DNA from: Modestobacter altitudinis
GTDB lineage: Bacteria > Actinomycetota > Actinomycetes > Mycobacteriales > Geodermatophilaceae
DNA: 53,981 nt
NCBI RefSeq assembly: GCF_005930475.1
Contig: NZ_SJEW01000031.1
Span: 1-53,981, forward strand
Direction of reading: 5' to 3'
Below, piece after piece: positions 41,091-49,253 of this stretch; within the stretch, counting starts at the first letter, position 1, and the number at the start of each line of letters is the position of its first letter. The notes under the pieces were generated by a model. The model made no database searches. It was not told where the DNA came from and saw only the letters and a program-made list of their open reading frames with translations. The position numbers and the translations under genes are program-made.

Positions 41091-41100
41091 AAGCTAGCGT
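41091..41100. promoter_or_regulatory. Overlapping back-to-back -10 elements, tag / epimerase
   Basis: AAGCTAGCGT contains TAGCGT on the plus strand (six bases before GTG 41107) and TAGCTT on the minus strand (eight bases before GTG 41082). The central TA is common to both hexamers, the same design as at 3153-3162. Confidence 0.5.
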
Positions 41101-41106
41101 CTGCGC

Positions 41107-42165
41107 GTGCACATCCTGATCACCGGAGGCGCGGGCTTCATCGGCTCGCACGTCGTCGCCGCCTGCCGCGCGGCCGGGCACCAGGTGCGGGTGCTCGACG
41201 CCCTGCTGCCCGCCGTCCACCCCGGCTACCCCGACGGCGTGCCCGGGTTGGCCGGGGTGGAGCTGGTGACCGGGGACGTGCGGGACGCCGGCACCGTCGA
41301 CCGGGCGCTGACGAGCGTCGACGCGGTGTGCCACCAGGCGGCGATGGTCGGACTCGGCGTCGACGTGCAGGACATGCCCGCCTACGCCGGCATCAACGAC
41401 CTCGGGACGGCGGTGCTGCTGGCCGCGATGGCCCGCGCGGACGTCGGCCGGCTGGTGCTGGCCAGCTCGATGGTGGTCTACGGCGAGGGGCGGTACGAGT
41501 GCCTGGAGCACGGCGTCGTCCCGGCCGCCCCGCGCCGGCGGTCCGACCTGGACGCCGGCCGCTTCGAGCCGCCCTGCCCGGTGTGCGGCCGGCAGCTGAG
41601 CTGGGGCGAGGTCGGCGAGGACACCCCCGCCGACCCGCGGAACACCTACGCCGCCACCAAGCTGGCCCAGGAGCACCTGGCCGCGGCGTGGGCCCGGTCG
41701 ACCGGCGGGAGCGCGATCGCGCTGAGGTACCACAACGTCTACGGCCCGCACATGCCCCGGGACACCCCCTACGCCGGGGTCGCGTCGATTTTCCGCAGCG
41801 CGCTGGAGTCCGGGCGCGCGCCGCGGGTGTTCGAGGACGGCGGGCAGCAGCGGGACTTCGTGCACGTCACCGACGTCGCGCAGGCCAACCTGGTGGCGCT
41901 GGCAGCCACTCCCCCCGACTCGGCGCTGCGGGCCTACAACGTGGCCTCCGGGGTGCCGCACACGGTCGGCGACATGGCCGGCGCGCTGGCCGAGGCCTTC
42001 GGCGGCCCGGCGCCCGAGGTCACCGGCGAGTACCGGATCGGCGACGTCCGGCACGTGGTCGCCTCCCCGGCGCGGGCCGAGGAGGAGTTGGGCTTCCGGG
42101 CCGGGGTGGACTTCGCCGACGGCATGCGCGAGTTCGCCACCGCCCCCCTGCGCCCGGCCCCCTGA
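41107..42165 (+). CDS. NAD-dependent sugar epimerase/dehydratase (extended SDR)
   Basis: 352 residues. The cofactor motif is TGGAGFIGSH at 6-15, the catalytic SSM at 120-122, and Tyr181 and Lys185 form the YxxxK pair (YAATK). RYHNVYGPHMPRDTPYAGVASIFR and GGQQRDFVHVTDVAQAN are nucleotide-sugar epimerase hallmarks. An insert before the catalytic Tyr holds FEPPCPVCGRQLSW with a single CxxC (157, 160), known from dTDP-rhamnose 4-epimerase-like members. Its product may feed surface glycan synthesis with the glycosyltransferases further right (inference). Confidence 0.87.
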   Translation: MHILITGGAGFIGSHVVAACRAAGHQVRVLDALLPAVHPGYPDGVPGLAGVELVTGDVRDAGTVDRALTSVDAVCHQAAMVGLGVDVQDMPAYAGINDLGTAVLLAAMARADVGRLVLASSMVVYGEGRYECLEHGVVPAAPRRRSDLDAGRFEPPCPVCGRQLSWGEVGEDTPADPRNTYAATKLAQEHLAAAWARSTGGSAIALRYHNVYGPHMPRDTPYAGVASIFRSALESGRAPRVFEDGGQQRDFVHVTDVAQANLVALAATPPDSALRAYNVASGVPHTVGDMAGALAEAFGGPAPEVTGEYRIGDVRHVVASPARAEEELGFRAGVDFADGMREFATAPLRPAP

Positions 42166-42189
42166 GGGCCATGTTGGCCACCATGGCCC
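42166..42189. terminator. Hairpin between convergent epimerase and EamA genes
   Basis: GGGCCAT (42166-42172) pairs with ATGGCCC (42183-42189) around a ten-base loop, directly after the epimerase stop and directly before the EamA stop. An inner TTGGCCACC makes the loop partly structured. Confidence 0.6.
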
Positions 42190-42190
42190 C

Positions 42191-43099
42191 TTAGGGGACG
42201 GCGGCGTCCACGTCGCCGAGCGCGGCCGGCCGGGTCCGGGCCGGGCTGCGCCGGGTGGCCAGCACGCAGCCGAGCAGGACCAGCGGCAGCCCGACGGCGA
42301 GCCCCAGGGTGAACGGCTCGTCGAGCAGCAGGACGCCGAGCAGCACGGCGACCGCCGGGTTCACGAAGGTGATGATCAGCGCGCGCTGCGGCCCGGCCTC
42401 CCGGATCAGCGCGAAGAACAGCGCCAGGGCGAGCGCGGTGCACACGGTGCCCAGGCCGATCACGGCCAGCCAGGCGGTGCCCGAGGCGTGCGTCGCGTCG
42501 CCGAGCCGGGGGACGGCGAACGGCGCGTAGACCAGCGCGGTGAACAGCAGCGCGAACGACGCCGCCGTCACGCCCGGCACGTCCGGGAGCCGGTGGCTGA
42601 TCACGATCGGGGCGACGGCGTAGCCAATCACCACGAAGCCGACGGCGACGATCGCGGACAGCTGCGCGCCACCGACGTCCAGGCCGAGCAGCGCGCCGAT
42701 CCCGACCACCCCGAGCACCATGCCGACCACGCGCACCGGGGAGAGCCGGTCGTCGTCGCCGGCCAGCAGCGCGGCTCCCGCCGCGACGAAGGGGACCGCG
42801 GCGACCAGCAGCCCGGTCAGCGAGGACGACAGCGACTGCTCGGCCCACGGCAGCAGCAGCCAGGGGCCGGTCATCTCCAGCACGGTGAAGACCAGCAGCG
42901 CCCGCCAGTGCCGGCGGAGCGCGGCGCCGAGATGTCCGCGGGCCAACGTCCACGGCACCAGCAGCACCGCGCCGATCGCACAGCGCAGGAAGACCACGAC
43001 GACCGGCGAGAAGTCCTCGACGGCGACCTTGATCAGCAGGTAGGGCACACCCCAGATCACCGCCATCGCCACGAACAGCACCCAGCCACGGCGGCTCAC
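42191..43099 (-). CDS. EamA/DMT-family transporter
   Basis: A 302-residue ten-helix exporter with two EamA repeats. The first starts VLFVAMAVIWGVPYLLIKVAVEDFSPVVVVFLRCAIGAVLLVP. The second ends AGPQRALIITFVNPAVAVLLGVLLLDEPFTLGLAVGLPLVLLGC. The N-terminus is normal for the family, unlike the EamA gene at 1290-2264. The substrate is unknown. Confidence 0.92.
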   Translation of the reverse strand: MSRRGWVLFVAMAVIWGVPYLLIKVAVEDFSPVVVVFLRCAIGAVLLVPWTLARGHLGAALRRHWRALLVFTVLEMTGPWLLLPWAEQSLSSSLTGLLVAAVPFVAAGAALLAGDDDRLSPVRVVGMVLGVVGIGALLGLDVGGAQLSAIVAVGFVVIGYAVAPIVISHRLPDVPGVTAASFALLFTALVYAPFAVPRLGDATHASGTAWLAVIGLGTVCTALALALFFALIREAGPQRALIITFVNPAVAVLLGVLLLDEPFTLGLAVGLPLVLLGCVLATRRSPARTRPAALGDVDAAVP

Positions 43100-43154
43100 C
43101 CACGTCCTCCCGTCGTCACCGGGACATCATGACGGTCGGCTCGGACAGCCCCGG

Positions 43155-44522
43155 TCACCACTCGGTGCGGACGACGACCTCGATCCCGATCGCCAGGACC
43201 GCCGACAGCAGCAGCCACGCCCGGCGCCCGCGGCGCGGCAGGAACGCGGTGGCGGCGAGCACCCACACGTAGAACGGCAGCCAGATCCGCTCGGTCTCCC
43301 CCCGCACCAGGCCCGAGAGGTCGCTGACCCCCATCCCGGCGAGCGCGGCCAGCGGCACCAGCGCGAGCGGGGTACGGCGCAGCGACGCGAGCCCGGCGAC
43401 GGCGGCCGGGCCCAGCGCGAGCGCGGCGGCGGCCAGGTTGGCGACGAGGAAGAACGACAGCGGCCGGTCGGCGTAGGAGGGCCCCGAGCGCACCCGGTCG
43501 CCGGCGGCGGAGAACCCGTCGACCCACCAGTAGCCGCCGACGGCGAACGCCACGACCACCGCCAGGACGCCGACCGCGCCCACCCCGAGCACCCGGACGA
43601 CGCCGCCCCAGCCGAGCCGGCCGTGGTGCACCCCGACGACGGCGAGCACGACCAGCCCCAGCGCGGTCAGCCCGAAGGACAGGAACAGCGCGACCCCGAC
43701 CAGCAGCCCCCCGGCGAGGGCACGGACGTCGGCCGCCCGGCCCGGTGCCCGGGCGGCCGCCGCCGCCAGCAGCGCGACCCCCCACGCGGCGACCCCGGCG
43801 AACAGCGCGTCGGCGCTGGTGGCCACCCACAGCGCCACCGGTGCGAGCACCAGGAACGGCGCCGCCGTCCGTGCCGGGTCCTCCCCCGCCACGGCACGCA
43901 CCCCGGTCAGCACGGCCGGCACCGCCAGCGCACCGCCGGCGACGCACAGCGCCGCCGCCCACCCCAGTCCGGTCAGGCCCACCCGGTCCAGCAGCACGAA
44001 GGCCAGCAGCGCCCCGGGCGGGTGACCGGCGACGTGGGTGGTCCAGGGGTCGGCGGCGTCGGCCGGCACCGAGTCGACGAACCCGGACAGGAAGGCGCCG
44101 ATCGACCCGACCCGGGGCACGTCGTGCGGGTACTCGTGGACCACGGCCAGCGGCTTGGTCAGCCGGTCCCGCCCCGACGTCCGGGCCAGCGCGACCGCCC
44201 AGCCCGCCGCCGCCAGCGCCGAGCCGGGCAGCAGTGCCCGCCACGGCAGCCGCGCGGCGACCGTCGGACCGGCGAGCACCCCGACCAGGGCGACCACGAC
44301 GGGCAGCCACACGCGCGAGGACCAGACGACGTCGAACCCGCCGCGCAGCACCCAGCCGCCGAGCAGGTGCAGCACCGTCCCGTCGAGCGTCAGCCGGCGC
44401 CCGATCCAGCCCACGACCAGCACGGACGCCACCACGACCAGCACCGCGAGCAGCGGCAGCCACCCGCGCGAGCGGCGCTCCGAGGCCACCTGCGCAGGCG
44501 GGTCGGACAGGACGGCGTTCAC
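43155..44522 (-). CDS. Polytopic membrane protein, glycosyltransferase-like (GT-C type) of unknown activity
   Basis: About 455 residues with some eleven hydrophobic helices. An extracytoplasmic loop after TM3 or TM4 holds HEYPHDVPRVGSIGAFLSGFVDSVPADAADPWTTHVAGHPPGALL. Its acidic/His-rich make-up, and a later YWWVDGFSAAGDRVRSGPSYADRPLSFF, recall GT-C mannosyl- or arabinosyltransferases that use lipid-linked sugars. I do not see a certain family motif. GTG 44522 has TACGCT eight bases upstream. Its nearness to an epimerase and two glycosyltransferases fits a glycan role (inference). Confidence 0.72.
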   Translation of the reverse strand: MNAVLSDPPAQVASERRSRGWLPLLAVLVVVASVLVVGWIGRRLTLDGTVLHLLGGWVLRGGFDVVWSSRVWLPVVVALVGVLAGPTVAARLPWRALLPGSALAAAGWAVALARTSGRDRLTKPLAVVHEYPHDVPRVGSIGAFLSGFVDSVPADAADPWTTHVAGHPPGALLAFVLLDRVGLTGLGWAAALCVAGGALAVPAVLTGVRAVAGEDPARTAAPFLVLAPVALWVATSADALFAGVAAWGVALLAAAAARAPGRAADVRALAGGLLVGVALFLSFGLTALGLVVLAVVGVHHGRLGWGGVVRVLGVGAVGVLAVVVAFAVGGYWWVDGFSAAGDRVRSGPSYADRPLSFFLVANLAAAALALGPAAVAGLASLRRTPLALVPLAALAGMGVSDLSGLVRGETERIWLPFYVWVLAATAFLPRRGRRAWLLLSAVLAIGIEVVVRTEW

Positions 44523-44674
44523 GGGGAGCGAGCGTAGGTCGGCACCCGGCCATCGAGGCCCGGCGGGGGCCGCCGGAGCCGGGCCGCGGAGATGGTTGCC
44601 AGGCACAAGAGGGGCCGGACGGACCACCATCCAGGGCAACAGCACACCGGTGCTGATGATCAGGAGGACCTCGC

Positions 44675-45625
44675 GTGGCTGGTGGACTGGTAGCGCTGCT
44701 GGACGACGTGGCGGTGCTGGCCCGTGCGGCCGCCGCCTCGATCGACGACATCGGGGCCGCGGCCGGCAAGGCCAGCGTCAAGGCCGCCGGCGTCGTCGTC
44801 GACGACACCGCGGTCACGCCGCAGTACGTGCACGGGCTGAACGCCGACCGGGAGCTGCCGATCATCCGGCGGATCGCCCTGGGGTCGCTGCGCAACAAGC
44901 TGCTGATCATCCTGCCGGCGATCCTGCTGCTCAGCGAGTTCCTGCCCTGGCTGCTGACCCCGATCCTGATGCTCGGCGGCACCTACCTCTGCTACGAGGG
45001 GGCCGAGAAGATCTGGCACCGGCTGAGGCCGCACGACGAGGCCCACGGTTCGGTGGAGGACGCCCTGCCGGACGAGAAGACCATCGTGTCCGGAGCCGTG
45101 CGCACCGACTTCATCCTGTCCGCCGAGATCATGGTCATCTCGCTGAACGAGGTCGTCGACCAGGGCTTCTGGTCCCGGGCGGTCATCCTGGCGATCGTCG
45201 CGGTGGGCATCACCGTGCTGGTCTACGGCGTGGTCGGCCTGATCGTGAAGATGGACGACGTCGGGCTGCACCTGTCCCAGCTCCCCCGCACGGGGGTGGC
45301 CGCGTTCGGCCGCGGGCTGGTCCGGGGCATGCCGAAGCTGCTCACCGCCCTCACCGTGGTCGGGACCGCGGCGATGCTGTGGGTCGGCGGCCACATCCTG
45401 CTGGTGGGCACCGACGACCTGGGCTGGCACGGGCTGTACGACGTCGTGCACCACCTGGAGGAGGCGGCGCACGAGGCCACCGGCGCCTTCGGCGGGGTCG
45501 TCGGCTGGCTGGTGAACACCGTCGCCAGTGCGGTCATCGGGCTCGTCGTGGGCGCACTGGTCGTGCTGGTCATGACCGTCACGGTGCACCGGCGCACGGC
45601 CGGCAAGGACGCCGCAGCGCACTGA
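44675..45625 (+). CDS. DUF808 (YedI-like) inner membrane protein
   Basis: 316 residues: MAGGLVALLDDVAVLARAAAASIDDIGAAAGKASVKAAGVVVDDTAVTPQYV is the highly conserved DUF808 N-terminus. LPIIRRIALGSLRNKLLIILPAILLLS, CYEGAEKIWH and TDFILSAEIMVISLNEV follow, with about six helices. The function is unknown. GTG 44675 has AGGAGG eight bases upstream. It lies 71 bases before the glycosyltransferase gene but is probably transcribed separately. Confidence 0.93.
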   Translation: MAGGLVALLDDVAVLARAAAASIDDIGAAAGKASVKAAGVVVDDTAVTPQYVHGLNADRELPIIRRIALGSLRNKLLIILPAILLLSEFLPWLLTPILMLGGTYLCYEGAEKIWHRLRPHDEAHGSVEDALPDEKTIVSGAVRTDFILSAEIMVISLNEVVDQGFWSRAVILAIVAVGITVLVYGVVGLIVKMDDVGLHLSQLPRTGVAAFGRGLVRGMPKLLTALTVVGTAAMLWVGGHILLVGTDDLGWHGLYDVVHHLEEAAHEATGAFGGVVGWLVNTVASAVIGLVVGALVVLVMTVTVHRRTAGKDAAAH

Positions 45626-45696
45626 CCGTCCCATCCGGGAACCGCCCGGCCGACGAACACCGGGCGATGACCACCGACCGCGGCTACCGTCCGTCC

Positions 45697-46350
45697 GTGC
45701 CGGACGTCGTCTTCCCCTGCCTGGACGAGGCCGGGGCGCTCCCCCGGGTCCTCCCCCGACTGCCCGCCGGCTACCGCGCGATCGTCGCCGACAACGGCTC
45801 CACCGACGGGTCCGCCCAGATCGCCCTCGACCACGGCGCCACCGTGGTGACCGTGCCGCAGCGCGGGTTCGGGGCCGCGGCGCACGCCGGGCTGGAGGCC
45901 GCCACCGCCGACGTCGTCTGCTTCTGCGACGCCGACGCCTCGATGGACCCCGCCCAGCTGCCCCGGGTCGCCGGTCCGGTGCTGGCCGGGGAGGCCGACC
46001 TGGTGCTCGGCCGCCGGCGACCCACGCACCGCAGCGCCTGGCCGCTGCACGCCCGGGTGGCGAACACCGCGCTCGGGCTGATGCTGCGCCGGCGCACCGG
46101 CCGGTCCCTGCACGACCTGGGCCCGATGCGCGCCGGCCGCCGGGAGGCGCTGCTCGCCCTCGGCATCACCGACCGCCGCTTCGGCTACCCGCTGGAGATG
46201 GTCACCCGGGCCGCCGACGCCGGCTGGCGGATCGTCGAGGTGGACGTCGACTACGCCCCGCGCGCCGAGGGCACGAGGTCCAAGGTGACCGGCACCGTGC
46301 TCGGCACGCTCCGGACGATCCGCGACATGCGCGAGGTGCTGGCCCGGTGA
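45697..46350 (+). CDS. Family 2 glycosyltransferase
   Basis: 217 residues of GT-A fold: DVVFPCLDEAGALPRVLPRLP at the start, IVADNGSTDGSA, VPQRGFGAAAHAGLEAA, and VCFCDADASMDP as the DxD-like metal site. LGRRRPTHRSAWPLHARVAN and the YPLEMVTRAADAGWRIVEVDVDY end are typical of short soluble members. GTG 45697 is preferred over ATG 45667. TACCGT lies six bases before it, and the ten extra residues upstream are outside the domain. Its stop overlaps the DUF2064 gene by four bases. Confidence 0.88.
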   Translation: MPDVVFPCLDEAGALPRVLPRLPAGYRAIVADNGSTDGSAQIALDHGATVVTVPQRGFGAAAHAGLEAATADVVCFCDADASMDPAQLPRVAGPVLAGEADLVLGRRRPTHRSAWPLHARVANTALGLMLRRRTGRSLHDLGPMRAGRREALLALGITDRRFGYPLEMVTRAADAGWRIVEVDVDYAPRAEGTRSKVTGTVLGTLRTIRDMREVLAR

Positions 46351-47006
46351 CGCAGCTGCTGGTCATCACCAAGGCACCGGTGGCGGGCCGGAGCAAGACC
46401 CGGCTGACCCCGCCCTGCACGCCCGAGCAGGCCGCGCAGATCGCGGCGGCCGCGGTCGGCGACACCCTCGACGCGGTCCGTGGCACCCCGGTGCGGCGCC
46501 GGGTGGTCGCCCTGGACGGTGCGCCCGGCGACCTGGACCTGTCCGGCTGCGTCGTCCTCCCGCAGGCCGACGGCGACCTGGGCACCCGGCTGGCGCACGC
46601 CTTCGCCGACGCCATGCGAGCGCCCGACGGCGACCTGCCCACGCTGCTGATCGGGATGGACACCCCGCAGGTCACCCCCCGGCTGCTCACCGCCGCGCTG
46701 GACCGGCTGGTCACGGCCGGACCGGGGACGGCGGTGCTCGGCACCGCCCCGGACGGTGGCTGGTGGGCGCTGGGCCTGCACTCGCCGGTGGCCGCCCAGG
46801 TGCTCCCGGACGTCCCGATGTCGCGCGAGGACACCGGCGAGCTCACCCGGGACGCCCTCGAGCTGGCCGGGCTGACCGTGCTCGACCTGCCCTCGCTGAC
46901 CGACATCGACCACTTCCCCGACGCGGTCGCCGTGGCGGCGCTGTGCCCGCCGGACAGCCGCACCCGGCGGGTCGTCGACGCCGTCCGGACCGCGATCCCG
47001 ACATGA
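46347..47006 (+). CDS. DUF2064 / TIGR04282-type glycosyltransferase-like protein
   Basis: 219 residues of nucleotidyl-sugar transferase fold: LLVITKAPVAGRSKTRLTPPCTPEQAAQIAAA, QADGDLGTRLAHAFADA, LLIGMDTPQV (acidic metal site), and VLGTAPDGGWWALGL. In some bacteria relatives form arsenosugar or other small glycans together with a family 2 enzyme. No arsenic genes are seen here. It overlaps both neighbours by four bases. Confidence 0.88.
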   Translation: MTQLLVITKAPVAGRSKTRLTPPCTPEQAAQIAAAAVGDTLDAVRGTPVRRRVVALDGAPGDLDLSGCVVLPQADGDLGTRLAHAFADAMRAPDGDLPTLLIGMDTPQVTPRLLTAALDRLVTAGPGTAVLGTAPDGGWWALGLHSPVAAQVLPDVPMSREDTGELTRDALELAGLTVLDLPSLTDIDHFPDAVAVAALCPPDSRTRRVVDAVRTAIPT

Positions 47007-48253
47007 CCTCCGCCCTGGACCGGGTGCTCGGCGCCCGGCTGCCCGAGCCACCGGAGCAGCTGCGCCGCGGCCCGTTCCGGCGCGGCGCGTTCCCCAGCCC
47101 GCTGCACTCCGAGCGGCGTGCGGCCCGCACCGGTGCGTTCCTGGGCGTCGCCTTCGCCGTCTGCTTCCTCACCGGGCTGGTCAGCCACTGGGTGCAGCAC
47201 CCGCCGGGCTGGCTGAGCTGGCCGGCGTCGCCGTCCTGGCTGTACCGGGTCACCCAGGGCCTGCACGTCGCCACCGGCCTGGCCTCGATCCCGCTGCTGC
47301 TGGTCAAGTTGTGGACGGTCTACCCGAAGTTGTTCGAGTGGCCGCCGGCCGGGTCGCCGTCCCGGGTGGTCAGCCGGCTGTCGGTCCTGGTGCTGGTCGG
47401 CGCGAGCACCATGCAACTGCTGACCGGCCTGATCAACATCGCCGAGTGGTACCCGTTCGGCTTCTTCTTCACCACGACGCACTACTGGACCGGGTGGCTG
47501 GCGATCGGCGCCGTCGCGGTGCACGTGGGGGCCAAGGCCCCGGAGATCCGCCGCGGCCTGGCCCGCCGCGGCTCGGCGGGGGCCACCGCCGGGCTCACCG
47601 GGGAGCAGGCCGCCGAGCGTGCGGGGGTCGACGACGCCGCGGAGACCAACGGCGTCCCCCGGCGGGCGTTCGTGGTCGCCGCCGGGCTGAGCGTCGGCGC
47701 GGTCACCCTGACCACCGTCGGGCAGACGCTCTCGCCGCTCGCGCAGGTGTCGGTGCTCGGCCCACGCATCCCCGGGGTCGGCCCGCAGGGGCTCCCGGTG
47801 CGGCAGACGGCGGCGCGGGCCGGCACCACCGCGGTCGGCGACGGCTACCGCCTGGTGGTGGAGGGGCCGCGCCGGCTCGAGCTGTCGCTGGCCGACCTGC
47901 AGGGGTTCCCGCAGCGCACCGAGCGGCTGCCGATCACCTGCGTGGAAGGCTGGAGCTCGAACGCCACCTGGTCCGGTGTCCGGCTCGGTGACCTGCTCGA
48001 GGCGGCCGGGTTGCCCCGGGACACCGAGGTGACCGTCGAGTCGCTGCAGACCGGCGGGCTCTACCGCGTCTCCACCGTGTCGGCGCCGCACGCGCGCAGC
48101 CCGCGCACGCTGCTGGCGCTGCGGCTCGGCGGTGAGCAGCTCGCGCCCGACCACGGGTACCCGGTGCGGCTGATCGCGCCGAACCGGCCCGGTGTCATGC
48201 AGACCAAGTGGGTCACCCGGGTGGCCCCGGGCCGCGGCGGGATCGGCGGATGA
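47003..48253 (+). CDS. Cytochrome-b-like / sulfite-oxidase-type molybdopterin fusion oxidoreductase
   Basis: 416 residues. The N-terminal half has four helices (about 43-63, 85-107, 124-146, 158-178), with His88, His160 and His174 as possible heme b ligands. Then RRAFVVAAGLSVGAVTLTTVG (220-240) looks like an internal twin-arginine segment. The rest is a sulfite-oxidase-family molybdopterin domain with the Mo-ligand Cys313 in ITCVEGWS, and SATWSGVRLGDLLE-like WSGVRLGDLLE. This combines YedZ-like and YedY-like parts in one chain. The five-helix plan matches S. coelicolor Sco3746, studied as a combined Sec/Tat client. The substrate is unknown. Confidence 0.87.
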   Translation: MTSALDRVLGARLPEPPEQLRRGPFRRGAFPSPLHSERRAARTGAFLGVAFAVCFLTGLVSHWVQHPPGWLSWPASPSWLYRVTQGLHVATGLASIPLLLVKLWTVYPKLFEWPPAGSPSRVVSRLSVLVLVGASTMQLLTGLINIAEWYPFGFFFTTTHYWTGWLAIGAVAVHVGAKAPEIRRGLARRGSAGATAGLTGEQAAERAGVDDAAETNGVPRRAFVVAAGLSVGAVTLTTVGQTLSPLAQVSVLGPRIPGVGPQGLPVRQTAARAGTTAVGDGYRLVVEGPRRLELSLADLQGFPQRTERLPITCVEGWSSNATWSGVRLGDLLEAAGLPRDTEVTVESLQTGGLYRVSTVSAPHARSPRTLLALRLGGEQLAPDHGYPVRLIAPNRPGVMQTKWVTRVAPGRGGIGG

Positions 48254-48765
48254 GCCTCGCCGACGAGGCCGGCCGGACCGTCGACGACCGGGCCGCCGGG
48301 CTCGACGACCCCTACGCCTCGGACCCGCGCCGGCCGGCGAGCAGCGCGCTGACGCCCTGGTGGCGCTGGCTGTTCCTGCTGCCCGGTCTGGCCGCCGTTC
48401 TGTACGGCGCGCACGGGCTGCTCACCGCGGGCAGCCGGGTCCCGCTGGGCTCGTGGCTGACCTGGTTCCTCGGCAGCGCACTGCTCCACGACCTGGTGCT
48501 CGCGCCGGTCTGGGTCGGCCTCGGCTGGCTGTCGGCCCGGCTGCTGCCCCGTGCGGCCCGCCCGGCGGTCGTGGTGGGCGCGGCGGTCACCGGGGCGCTG
48601 ACCCTCGTGGCGCTGCCGTTCGTGCTCGGCTTCGGCGCCGACCCGGCCAACGACTCGTTCCTGCCCCGCGCCTACGGCCGGGACCTGCTGCTGGTCGCCC
48701 TGGCCGTGTGGGTCGTCGCCGCCGGCTGGGCGCTCGTCGCCGTCCGGCGGTCCCGGGTTCCCTGA
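48250..48765 (+). CDS. Unrecognised four-helix membrane protein in the molybdopterin operon
   Basis: 171 residues with a charged N-terminus of about 35 residues (ending DPRRPASSALTPWWRW), then four helices: FLLPGLAAVLYGAHGLLTAG, LTWFLGSALLHDLVLAPVWVGLGWLSARLL, VVVGAAVTGALTLVALPFVLGFG and LLLVALAVWVVAAGWALVAV. A histidine in HDLVLAPVWV lies in helix two. I know no family name. Its ATG overlaps the oxidoreductase stop by four bases, so it may be a partner of that enzyme. Confidence 0.65.
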   Translation: MSLADEAGRTVDDRAAGLDDPYASDPRRPASSALTPWWRWLFLLPGLAAVLYGAHGLLTAGSRVPLGSWLTWFLGSALLHDLVLAPVWVGLGWLSARLLPRAARPAVVVGAAVTGALTLVALPFVLGFGADPANDSFLPRAYGRDLLLVALAVWVVAAGWALVAVRRSRVP

Positions 48766-48791
48766 CGCACCGCCCGGGTAGCCAGCTGCGC

Positions 48792-49253
48792 GTGACCGCG
48801 CCGCAGACAGTCCCGGGCAGCCGCCGGCGCGTCGTGGTCTCCGGGCTGCTGCTGGGCGCGGGGGCGATGGGCGCGGTCGACGAGATCGTGTTCCACCAGC
48901 TGCTGCACTGGCACCACTTCTACGACCGGGCCAGCGGCGCCGCCGGCCTGGTCTCCGACGGCCTGCTGCACGCCGCCACCTGGTCGGCGACGGTCGCCGG
49001 GCTGGCCCTGCTGGCCGACGTCCGCCGGCGGCAGGCCTTCTCCGCCGGCACCTGGTGGGGCGCGATGCTGCTCGGCGCCGGGGGGTTCCAGACCTGGGAC
49101 GGCGTCGTCGACCACAAGGTCCTGCGGGTGCACCAGGTGCGCTACGGCGTCGACCTGACCGGCTACGACCTGCTCTGGACCGGCGGCGGTGTGCTCCTGG
49201 CGCTGGTCGGGGCGCTGCTGCTGTGGCGGGGCCGCACCCGGCCGGCACCGTGA
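48792..49253 (+). CDS. DUF2243 membrane protein
   Basis: 153 residues with four helices. The His-rich DEIVFHQLLHWHHFYDR after helix one and FQTWDGVVDHKVLRVHQVR later are the DUF2243 signature. The conserved histidines suggest metal or heme binding, but the function is unknown. GTG 48792 begins the family match. The next gene (CtaG-like) overlaps its stop by four bases; these two families are often neighbours. Confidence 0.88.
   Translation: MTAPQTVPGSRRRVVVSGLLLGAGAMGAVDEIVFHQLLHWHHFYDRASGAAGLVSDGLLHAATWSATVAGLALLADVRRRQAFSAGTWWGAMLLGAGGFQTWDGVVDHKVLRVHQVRYGVDLTGYDLLWTGGGVLLALVGALLLWRGRTRPAP

Noticed and set aside
45667..45696. ATG 45667 as start of the family 2 glycosyltransferase
   Set aside because: The ten extra residues precede the conserved domain and contain the probable -10 hexamer TACCGT (45685-45690), which places the start at GTG 45697.
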